From the NCBI GenBank assembly GCA_017694215.1, contig JADIND010000152.1, forward strand, positions 1-6,785: a stretch of DNA of 6,785 nt, read 5' to 3'. The notes under the pieces were generated by a model. It did not search any database. It was not told the origin of the DNA and was given only the letters and a program-made list of their open reading frames with translations. Position 1 is the first letter of the stretch. Every line of letters starts with the position of its first letter. This document shows, piece after piece, positions 1 to 5,597 of the stretch. The DNA comes from Candidatus Scatousia excrementipullorum (lineage in GTDB: Bacteria > Cyanobacteriota > Vampirovibrionia > Gastranaerophilales > Gastranaerophilaceae). A program made the position numbers and the translations under genes.

Positions 1-2070
1 GAAAAAATCAGAAACATTGGTATTGCCGCACACATTGATGCCGGTAAAACCACTACTACAGAGCGTATCTTGTTCTACACCGGTAAAACTCATAAAATCG
101 GCGAAGTTCATGACGGTGCTGCCGTTACTGACTTTATGGAACAGGAACGTGAAAGAGGTATCACAATTCAATCTGCTGCTGTTACTGCAGAATGGAAAGG
201 GCACCAGATTAACATTATCGACACCCCGGGGCACGTTGACTTTACTATTGAAGTTGAACGTTCTTTACGTGTATTGGATGGTGTTATTGCTGTATTTTGT
301 GCTGTAGGCGGCGTTCAGTCACAGTCTGAAACTGTTTGGAGACAGGCTAACAGATACGAAGTTCCGCGTATGGTTTTTGTTAACAAAATGGACAGAACAG
401 GTGCAGACTTCTTCAGAGTTGTTGACCAGATTAAAACAAGACTCGGTGCAAACGCTGTTCCTATTCAGCTTCCGATAGGTGCTGAAGACAAATTTACAGG
501 TCTTATTGACCTTATGACTATGAAAGCCGAAATCTATACAAATGATTTGGGTACTGATATTAAAGAAGAAGCAATTCCTGCAGAACTTGCAGACAAAGCT
601 AAAGAATACCACGATGCAATGGTTGAAGCTATTGCCTCAGAAGACGATACTTTGCTTGAAAAATTCTTTGAAGATCCTGATTCAATTACAGTTGAAGAAT
701 TGAGAGCAGGTTTAAGAAAAGCTGTTTGCGAAAACAAAATTGTTCCGGTATGCTGCGGAACAGCTTTCAAAAACAAAGGCGTTCAGCTTCTTCTTGATAA
801 CGTTGTTTACTACATGCCGTCACCGGTTGATGTTAAAGCTATTGAAGGGGAACTTGAAGACGGAAGTAAAGTTGAAAGACATTCTTCAGACTCTGAACCG
901 TTCTCAGCTCTTGCTTTCAAAGTTATGACAGACCCTTATGTAGGACGTTTAACTTTCTTGAGAGTTTATTCAGGCGTTATTACTGCCGGTTCATATGTTC
1001 TTAATGCAACTAACGGTAAAAAAGAACGTATCGCAAGATTGGTTCGTATGTATGCTGACCAAAGACTTGAAGAACAGGAAGTTTACGCAGGCGATATCTG
1101 TGCGGCAGTAGGTTTGAAAGATACTACTACAGGTGATACGTTGTGCGATGAAAAAGCTCCTATCATCTTAGAAAAAATGTCTTTCCCTGAACCGGTTATC
1201 TCTGTTGCTATCGAACCGAAAACAAAAGCCGATCAAGATAAAATGGGTATCGCTCTTCAGAAACTTGCTGAAGAAGATCCTTCTTTCCGTGTTAAATCTG
1301 ACACAGAAACCGGTCAGACAATTATTTCCGGTATGGGTGAACTTCACCTCGATATCATTGTTGACCGTATGCTGAGAGAATTCAAAGTAGAAGCTAACAT
1401 CGGTAAACCTCAGGTTGCATACCGTGAAACTATCAGAGGTACTGCTGATCAGGATTCTAAATTCATTCGTCAGTCAGGTGGTAAAGGTCAGTACGGACAT
1501 GTTAAAGTTAAAATTTCACCTGCCGGTGAAAATGAAGGCTTTGTATTTGAAAACAAAATCGTCGGCGGTGCTATTCCTAAAGAATACATTGAACCTGCAA
1601 GAAAAGGTATGGAAGAAGCCCTTGAAGGCGGTATCTTAGCAGGATTCCCGATGATTGACGTTAAAGTTGAACTCTATGACGGAAGCTACCACGAAGTCGA
1701 CTCTTCTGAAATGGCATTCAAAATCGCAGGTTCTATGGCTATTAAAGAAGGCTGCCGCAAAGCTCAGCCTTGTATCCTTGAACCGATGATGAAAGTTGAA
1801 ATCGAAATCCCGGATGAATTTACCGGAACAATTATCGGTGACATTTCAAGAAGACGCGGACGTGTTGAAGGTCAGGAACCTCAGGGTAATACAGGAAACG
1901 TTATTATCCGTGCTATCGTTCCACTCGCTAACATGTTCGGTTATGCTACAGACTTGAGAAGTAATACTCAGGGCCGCGGTACTTTCTCTATGGAATTTAA
2001 CCACTATGAACAGGTTCCGGCTAATATCGAAAAAGAAATTATCGAAAAATCCGGTGCCAGCAAAGCATAA
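1..2070 (+). CDS. fusA: Translation elongation factor G (EF-G), 5'-partial
   Basis: Cytoplasmic translational GTPase that drives ribosomal translocation of tRNA and mRNA and helps recycle ribosomes. The reading frame is open from base 1 and gives 689 visible residues. EF-G is usually about 690-705 long, so only about 6-10 N-terminal residues and the start codon lie outside the window; an internal TTG at 70 is not the start. All GTPase motifs are present (visible numbering): P-loop AHIDAGKT at 10-17, RGITI at 52-56, DTPGHVD at 74-80, NKMD at 128-131 and GTAF at 253-256. Domain II follows at about 290-395 and domain III at about 400-475. Domain IV has GGKGQYGHV at 493-501 and the tip loop DGSYHEVDSS at 560-569, whose His564 matches the conserved translocation histidine. 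Domain V runs to the end. This is the canonical translocase rather than a divergent FusA2/TetM-type paralogue. Codon choice (many GGT, CGT, AAC, TTC) suits high expression. The C-terminus (MFGYATDLRS, GRGTFSMEF) resembles cyanobacterial EF-G. Confidence 0.98.
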   Translation, partial: EKIRNIGIAAHIDAGKTTTTERILFYTGKTHKIGEVHDGAAVTDFMEQERERGITIQSAAVTAEWKGHQINIIDTPGHVDFTIEVERSLRVLDGVIAVFCAVGGVQSQSETVWRQANRYEVPRMVFVNKMDRTGADFFRVVDQIKTRLGANAVPIQLPIGAEDKFTGLIDLMTMKAEIYTNDLGTDIKEEAIPAELADKAKEYHDAMVEAIASEDDTLLEKFFEDPDSITVEELRAGLRKAVCENKIVPVCCGTAFKNKGVQLLLDNVVYYMPSPVDVKAIEGELEDGSKVERHSSDSEPFSALAFKVMTDPYVGRLTFLRVYSGVITAGSYVLNATNGKKERIARLVRMYADQRLEEQEVYAGDICAAVGLKDTTTGDTLCDEKAPIILEKMSFPEPVISVAIEPKTKADQDKMGIALQKLAEEDPSFRVKSDTETGQTIISGMGELHLDIIVDRMLREFKVEANIGKPQVAYRETIRGTADQDSKFIRQSGGKGQYGHVKVKISPAGENEGFVFENKIVGGAIPKEYIEPARKGMEEALEGGILAGFPMIDVKVELYDGSYHEVDSSEMAFKIAGSMAIKEGCRKAQPCILEPMMKVEIEIPDEFTGTIIGDISRRRGRVEGQEPQGNTGNVIIRAIVPLANMFGYATDLRSNTQGRGTFSMEFNHYEQVPANIEKEIIEKSGASKA

Positions 2071-2083
2071 CGTAATTCATAAT

Positions 2084-2117
2084 AAAAAAGCTCCTTTTTG
2101 TAAAAGGAGCTTTTTTT
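2084..2117 (+). terminator. Intrinsic terminator after fusA
   Basis: Starting 13 bases after the fusA stop, GCTCCTTTT (2090-2098) pairs perfectly with AAAAGGAGC (2102-2110) around a 3-base loop. A run of six A (2084-2089) pairs with the T tract at 2111-2117. This gives a stem of up to 15 bp followed by a U-run, a textbook Rho-independent terminator. The flanking A run would allow function on the opposite strand too, but no - strand gene points into it closely. It suggests the fusA transcript ends here and does not continue into the next gene. Confidence 0.92.
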
Positions 2118-2231
2118 ATTGGCAAATGTTTCACTTATGTAAAGATTTCAGCCAAATATTACTACACAGCTTTTGTTTATGTAATTATAAGTACATATTC
2201 AAATTCACACAACCAAGATTGGAGAAGTAAA

Positions 2232-2477
2232 ATGAAAATCACCCCGGTTCAAAATTCAACAGCTTACACAGGAAAAATTATTGTTCCCAATGCCGATGAA
2301 AACAAAAAAGTATATCTAATGTATAACAAAGTTCTGGATATCGTAAAAAAACATCAGGTTACTGCTAATATAAGAAATGAAGGAATAGACATCCTCCCTC
2401 ACAAGTCTGCAGAAAAACCGATTATGGAAAAATTAAAAGAACTTCATATCAAATTCTTTAACTCTGATAAAAAATAA
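2232..2477 (+). CDS. Small hypothetical protein, 81 aa
   Basis: I do not recognise a named family. The start ATG is supported by GGAG at 2221-2224, seven bases upstream, and the gene stands alone between two terminators. The product is small, basic and soluble-looking, with no signal peptide, membrane segment or cysteine. It starts MKITPVQNSTAYTGKI; the segment from about residue 20 (NADENKKVYLMYNKVLDIVKK) looks alpha-helical, followed by a short beta-like stretch and a second Lys/Glu-rich helix at about 60-78. The N-terminal P-x5-Y-T-G pattern resembles the P-x6-F-Q-A pattern at the start of the GNAT-like protein encoded at 4838-5488. Short proteins of this kind recall the many small hypotheticals in Gastranaerophilales genomes (from memory). 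The 161-bp gap after fusA has AT-rich -10-like hexamers (for example TTATAA at 2185-2190) but no convincing -35. The reading frame and ribosome binding site make it likely real; its function is unknown. Confidence 0.72.
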   Translation: MKITPVQNSTAYTGKIIVPNADENKKVYLMYNKVLDIVKKHQVTANIRNEGIDILPHKSAEKPIMEKLKELHIKFFNSDKK

Positions 2478-2478
2478 G

Positions 2479-2505
2479 AAAAAACCACTTTTAATTCAAA
2501 AGTGG
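2479..2505 (-). terminator. Intrinsic terminator for the axial-like gene (- strand)
   Basis: CCACTTTT (2485-2492) and AAAAGTGG (2498-2505) form an 8-bp stem with a 5-base loop. On the - strand the hairpin is followed by six U (complement of A2479-A2484). On the + strand the hairpin is followed by CAGGGG, with no U-run, so it is oriented for the - strand gene ending at 2570, about 65 bases upstream in that direction. It nearly abuts the stop of the convergent 81-aa gene (2475-2477), which may end within or beyond the same hairpin. Confidence 0.75.
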
Positions 2506-2569
2506 CAGGGGAAAAGTTACGAAATTTAAATTTAAGGAAATATAGGAAAAGGAATCGTTTAAATCTTTT

Positions 2570-3703
2570 TTATGAGAAAATGTTGAATGTTTTCTCAACG
2601 TTCTTTTCAATAACCGATTTAACCGCATCATATTCGGTTTGCAATGCATTATGCTCGGTATCAAGTTTTTTGAGTTCAAGGTCAAATTGATTATCTTTTG
2701 CCTCTAAATCATCAAGCTGATTATTATATTTTTGTTCAATCAATGAAAGTTCTCTTTCGTCTTCAACCTCTTGAATTGCTGTATCAGAATCAATGGAAGT
2801 TGAAACGAATTTCTTTTCTGTTGTTGAATAATATTCAAGCAGAAGTTTACCGTCTTTCAACTGTTTTTCAAACCATGCATTATCTTTAATCGTTTCTGTC
2901 GGTTCTTCTTCTGTATAATACCCGGCACTCAGCATTTTTTGGAAAATATTTGACAAATATTTTATATAACCGGCATTTTCCGAATCTGCTGCGGTTTTAA
3001 GAGTGTTAACAGAATCAGAAGTACCGTAATAAGCTTCTGTTAAAGCAACAGCATAATCGTAAAATTCTCTTTGTTCCTGAGTAGAACCCTCATAGACAAG
3101 AGCTTTAGTGCTTTGAGCTCCTGTATTCAAGTCTATAAGAGTATAGGTCGGATAACCGTTATAAGGTTCATTACCGAAGGAAGTGTATCCGAATTCCAAC
3201 CCGTGCTCTTCATCACCGTAATGCAAACCTACAGATGTCAAATACTGATCCCAGGCTTCATGAACTTTTTGTTTTGCAAGAGCCTTATCGGTATCCGAGG
3301 CCTCACTGTTTGCGGAAACATCAATCGTTGCCTGTGAATACCCCAACTCTGCCAGGAATTTATTTAAATCACCATTACCGGCTTCAAAAGCTGCTGCATA
3401 TTCAGCCGTTACAAGCACTCTGCCTTTTACATCAGTAACGACATATTGTTTGCCGGCAGCAACGGTATTATAACCTGTCATAAGTCCGTATGAAATATCT
3501 GTATAAATCTCTTCGGAATCTTTAAAACCGGTCAAGACCGTAAGCTTTGTTGCGTCAAGAGCGTCAAGATATTCATTATTCAATTCTTCAGTCTGATTTG
3601 CGAGCCTGATTTTTGAATACGTAATATCCTGTGCGGAATTTTCGTTATCAGTCATTCTCGCTGTCAAACTTAACAATCTGGCCTGTGACGCCGACATTCC
3701 CAT
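2570..3703 (-). CDS. Cysteine-free, flagellin/hook-like helical-ended protein, 377 aa (hypothetical)
   Basis: No named family can be assigned with certainty. The N-terminus (MGMSASQARLLSLTARMTDN, then a helix rich in Ala, Leu, Asn and Gln to about residue 60) is amphipathic and resembles the N-terminal D0-type helix of flagellar axial proteins. The C-terminus (about 310-377) is a long charged coiled coil with heptad-spaced Leu/Ile, ending in a short Phe-rich tail (EKTFNIFS). The middle (about 60-300) is Tyr-, Asp- and Gly-rich and probably globular. The whole protein has no cysteine, is acidic, and has no Sec signal peptide or membrane span. Helical ends around a variable core, with no Cys, is the pattern of flagellin, hook and type III-exported filament proteins; export by that route is inference. 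I recall proteins starting MGMSASQARLL as common in Gastranaerophilales. The start is ATG at 3703; a possible AAGGA lies 13 bases upstream, which is long, and Met3 is still farther away. The gene is monocistronic, divergent from lpxA, with its own terminator. Confidence 0.8.
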   Translation of the reverse strand: MGMSASQARLLSLTARMTDNENSAQDITYSKIRLANQTEELNNEYLDALDATKLTVLTGFKDSEEIYTDISYGLMTGYNTVAAGKQYVVTDVKGRVLVTAEYAAAFEAGNGDLNKFLAELGYSQATIDVSANSEASDTDKALAKQKVHEAWDQYLTSVGLHYGDEEHGLEFGYTSFGNEPYNGYPTYTLIDLNTGAQSTKALVYEGSTQEQREFYDYAVALTEAYYGTSDSVNTLKTAADSENAGYIKYLSNIFQKMLSAGYYTEEEPTETIKDNAWFEKQLKDGKLLLEYYSTTEKKFVSTSIDSDTAIQEVEDERELSLIEQKYNNQLDDLEAKDNQFDLELKKLDTEHNALQTEYDAVKSVIEKNVEKTFNIFS

Positions 3704-3789
3704 AGGTCTGAAACAATCCTTTCTTTTATCGTAACTCTGTACTTTGTATTACGGCACTTTTTATCAAAACCTTTAGTTTTTTAAAAAGA

Positions 3790-3817
3790 TTGTTAACAAA
3801 AATTTACATTTTATAAT
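3790..3817 (+). promoter_or_regulatory. Possible upstream promoter for lpxA
   Basis: TTGTTA (3790-3795), a 16-base spacer, and an exact TATAAT (3812-3817) fit a sigma70-type promoter on the + strand with initiation near 3824. If used, it would give lpxA a 5' leader of about 147 bases, within which a closer promoter also lies. In such AT-rich DNA, chance matches are common, so confidence is low. Confidence 0.3.
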
Positions 3818-3908
3818 CACGGAAGGCTCACCATGCATTAATATAATTTACGATTTTTCTGAATTTGGCAACCATAATCCTTTTCGTATTAAATTAATAT
3901 TAAAATTC

Positions 3909-3937
3909 TTGAGGGGTGAATTCGTTTGTACTATAAT
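3909..3937 (+). promoter_or_regulatory. Sigma70-type promoter of lpxA
   Basis: TTGAGG (3909-3914, four of six matches to TTGACA) is separated by the ideal 17 bases from an exact TATAAT (3932-3937). Initiation is expected near 3944, giving a leader of about 27 bases with GAGAGG (3958-3963) placed 7 bases before the lpxA ATG. The -10 overlaps the first of two TAATTAA repeats (3934-3940 and 3946-3952), 12 bases apart, which could be an operator or simply AT-rich sequence. Confidence 0.65.
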
Positions 3938-3970
3938 TAACCTATTAATTAAGAAAAGAGAGGTAATGAA

Positions 3971-4780
3971 ATGATAGACAAGACAGCGGTTATACATCCA
4001 TCAGCACAAATTGCGGATGATGCTATTATCGGACCATATGTAATTATCGGTGAAAACGTAAAAATCGGAAGCAAGACAAGAGTTATAGCAAATGCATATA
4101 TTGAACATGCCGAAATTGGTGAAAGATGTACGATTTCACCGTTTGCAACAATAGGTTCCGAGCCGCAGGATTTGGGATACAAAGGAGAAGCTACAAAAGT
4201 TGTAATCGGCGATGATACAATCATCAAAGAAAACGTAACTATCCACAGAGGTGCTGCATGCGGAGATTTTACAACAAGAATCGGTAATAAATGTCTGTTA
4301 ATGGTAGGCTCACATATTGCACATAACTGTGTGCTTGCAGATCAGGTAATTCTTGCAAACCTGGTGACTCTCGGCGGACATGTTCATGTGGGATTCGGGG
4401 CATTTGTCGGCGGAATGAGCGTGTTCCACCAGAATATCAGAATCGGCGATATGGCTATTATAAGCGGATTTTCCGCCTCACGTCAGGATATTCTGCCATA
4501 CTCCAAAGGTGAAGGCAGACCTCCGGTTCCACGCGGCATAAATGTAATTGCAATGAAACGCCGCGGAGTTCCGCAGGAAATCAGAACTGCTACAAATGAA
4601 GCTTTCAAACTTTTGATTTCGGAAGATTTGAATACAACACAGGCTATTGAAAAAATAAGAGCAGAAATTCCGTCAAATGAATACATTGAAAATATGATTA
4701 ATTTCATCAAAACTTCAAAACGCGGAGTTCTTCTAAAATCACATAAAACAGGACATGAATCACTTGAAAGTGAAGAATAA
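3971..4780 (+). CDS. lpxA: UDP-N-acetylglucosamine acyltransferase LpxA
   Basis: Cytoplasmic enzyme of the first step of lipid A synthesis, transferring an R-3-hydroxyacyl chain from acyl carrier protein to the 3-OH of UDP-GlcNAc; it works as a trimer. At 269 residues it is close to the E. coli length of 262. Residues 1 to about 185 are hexapeptide repeats forming a left-handed beta helix (start MIDKTAVIHPSA, with repeated I-G-D/E-N turns); about 190-260 is the helical C-terminal domain. Family signatures are clear: QDLGYKGE (66-73), IHRG (91-94) and HIAHNC (115-120), in which His118 aligns with the catalytic His125 of E. coli. His153-Gln154 and Gly166 match E. coli His160-Gln161 and Gly173. 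Gly at this ruler position usually goes with a long chain (about C14), an inference here. The ATG at 3971 has a good ribosome binding site; an ATG five bases upstream (3966) stops after two codons. Unlike most Gram-negatives, it has no lpxD, fabZ or lpxB beside it and appears monocistronic. Confidence 0.96.
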   Translation: MIDKTAVIHPSAQIADDAIIGPYVIIGENVKIGSKTRVIANAYIEHAEIGERCTISPFATIGSEPQDLGYKGEATKVVIGDDTIIKENVTIHRGAACGDFTTRIGNKCLLMVGSHIAHNCVLADQVILANLVTLGGHVHVGFGAFVGGMSVFHQNIRIGDMAIISGFSASRQDILPYSKGEGRPPVPRGINVIAMKRRGVPQEIRTATNEAFKLLISEDLNTTQAIEKIRAEIPSNEYIENMINFIKTSKRGVLLKSHKTGHESLESEE

Positions 4781-4793
4781 ATTTATTTTTATC

Positions 4794-4826
4794 AAAAAAT
4801 GCCTCCGGTTAAAGGAGGCATTTTTT
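4794..4826. terminator. Bidirectional terminator shared by lpxA and the GNAT-like gene
   Basis: TGCCTCC (4800-4806) pairs with GGAGGCA (4814-4820) around a 7-base loop. AAAAAA (4794-4799) and TTTTTT (4821-4826) flank the stem, so each strand has a GC-rich hairpin followed by a U-run. It starts 13 bases after the lpxA stop and lies 11 bases beyond the stop of the convergent - strand gene, ending both transcripts. Confidence 0.92.
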
Positions 4827-4837
4827 ATTATATTATA

Positions 4838-5488
4838 CTACTCATCAAGTTTTAAGGTTTTTGCTAAATCCACTTTTATTTTTTTATTACCGGTGAGATT
4901 TTCACCGTATCTGTCTTGAATTTTATTTATTGTAGATTGAATATTTTCACCCTCAACCATCAAGTTTTTATTGCCAAAATCTCTCGGAGTCTTAAAACCA
5001 AGTTTACGGAAAAATCTTTTTACATTGTTAGAAGATTTTTCACTCGGCAAAATAAGACATGCAAAATCTCCCGTGGATTTAAAAACATCCTTTAATGCAG
5101 ATATGACAAGACCTTCACGGGCAGCAGGGTTTTCATTCCAGACAGCAAGCCCTTTTACATACATATCACCGGCCTCCTGTATATCCATAATTCCGGTAAT
5201 TTTTTTGTTATCTTCAACAGCAAGCAGCACACGATTATTTGAGTCCAGAGTTATATTTTTTGCTCGTTTAAGAGCATTGTCAAAAACGTTTCTGACTGTT
5301 CCTTCACCGAGCATTTTTGAATCCGCCGGAAATTTCTGCCCCTTTGCAACATTAAGCATACGGTCAATAAGTATTTTATCTTCTGTGTTAATAGAATAAA
5401 TATCAATCTTTTGCAATCCTTTTTTTATTGAATTAAGTTTATAAGCCTGAAAGTTCGGACTGAAAGATTGAGGATAAGCTGTTAACAT
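4838..5488 (-). CDS. Putative GNAT-like acetyltransferase-fold protein, 216 aa
   Basis: The middle of the protein looks like a divergent GCN5-related N-acetyltransferase fold: strand-turn-strand VLLAVEDNKKITGIMDIQ (87-104), a central strand MYVKGLAVWNEN (109-120), a helix ISALKDVF (129-136), a strand FACLILP (142-148), a helix SNNVKRFF (153-160) and the typical late-fold motif FFRKLGFK (159-166). The usual acetyl-CoA loop (R/Q-x-x-G-x-G/A) is not intact; the equivalent stretch reads NPAAREGLV (120-128), so activity is uncertain. The first 20 residues (MLTAYPQSFSPNFQAYKLNS) are a low-complexity leader resembling that of the 81-aa protein at 2232. Residues 170-216 are a Lys/Asn-rich tail. No signal peptide or membrane segment is seen. 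The ATG at 5488 follows AAGGAG with a 10-base spacer; an out-of-frame ATG lies just upstream. It converges on lpxA, is divergent from der, and is probably monocistronic. Fold call moderate, substrate unknown. Confidence 0.75.
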   Translation of the reverse strand: MLTAYPQSFSPNFQAYKLNSIKKGLQKIDIYSINTEDKILIDRMLNVAKGQKFPADSKMLGEGTVRNVFDNALKRAKNITLDSNNRVLLAVEDNKKITGIMDIQEAGDMYVKGLAVWNENPAAREGLVISALKDVFKSTGDFACLILPSEKSSNNVKRFFRKLGFKTPRDFGNKNLMVEGENIQSTINKIQDRYGENLTGNKKIKVDLAKTLKLDE

Positions 5489-5535
5489 AAATTATTTTCT
5501 CCTTTTTCATATTAAAAACCCGAACAAAAAAAATT

Positions 5536-5564
5536 TTGCTATACAAATCCGAAAAATTTATACT
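5536..5564 (+). promoter_or_regulatory. Sigma70-type promoter of der
   Basis: TTGCTA (5536-5541, four of six matches to TTGACA), a 17-base spacer and TATACT (5559-5564, five of six matches to TATAAT). Initiation is expected near 5571, leaving a leader of about 27 bases before the der ATG. That leader contains no Shine-Dalgarno-like AGGAG element. Confidence 0.5.
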
Positions 5565-5585
5565 TTATTCAATGCTTTTTCATGA

Positions 5586-5591
5586 TATACT
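5586..5591 (+). promoter_or_regulatory. Possible second -10 box giving a leaderless der mRNA
   Basis: A second TATACT copy lies 27 bases after the first. Standard geometry places +1 seven bases after the last -10 base, which is exactly 5598, the A of the der ATG. The -35 region at the matching distance (around TTTATT, 5564-5569) is weak. The idea is based on spacing alone. Confidence 0.25.
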
Positions 5592-5597
5592 TGCGAT

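Larger units (their letters stand above)
3704..3970. other. Divergent intergenic regulatory region
   Basis: This 267-bp AT-rich gap lies between the axial-like gene (leftward) and lpxA (rightward). The right part holds a strong lpxA promoter. Further upstream are two more exact TATAAT hexamers on the + strand (3812-3817 and 3842-3847). On the - strand I see a possible ribosome binding site (AAGGA, 13 bases before the start) but no promoter good enough to call. No convincing RNA gene, riboswitch or hairpin was found; the only ATG after the purine-rich GGAAGG at 3821-3826 opens a two-codon frame. Confidence 0.6.

Noticed and set aside
17..307. Open frame of 96 codons overlapping the start of fusA
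   Set aside because: It is in another frame of the unmistakable EF-G coding sequence and has no family resemblance or ribosome binding site; the same holds for the other open frames inside fusA.
2084..2117. Inverted repeat after fusA as a mobile-element or attachment site
   Set aside because: Stem, short loop and U-run at the end of a gene are fully explained by an intrinsic terminator.
3071..3438. + strand open frames of 67-88 codons opposite the axial-like gene
   Set aside because: They are antisense shadows of a longer frame with coherent amino acid composition; their products look random and no ribosome binding site was seen.
3821..3840. GGAAGG followed by an ATG, a possible tiny gene or leader peptide upstream of lpxA
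   Set aside because: The frame is only ATG-CAT-TAA, two codons, with no attenuator hairpin nearby.
3966..3974. Alternative lpxA start ATG at 3966
   Set aside because: It is out of frame and stops after two codons (ATG-AAA-TGA), and it lies too close to the GAGAGG ribosome binding site; the ATG at 3971 matches the conserved LpxA N-terminus.
4971..5399. 142-codon + strand frame opposite the GNAT-like gene
   Set aside because: The - strand frame is longer, has a good ribosome binding site, ends at a terminator and shows a plausible fold; the + strand product is Ser/Phe-rich in the manner of an antisense translation.
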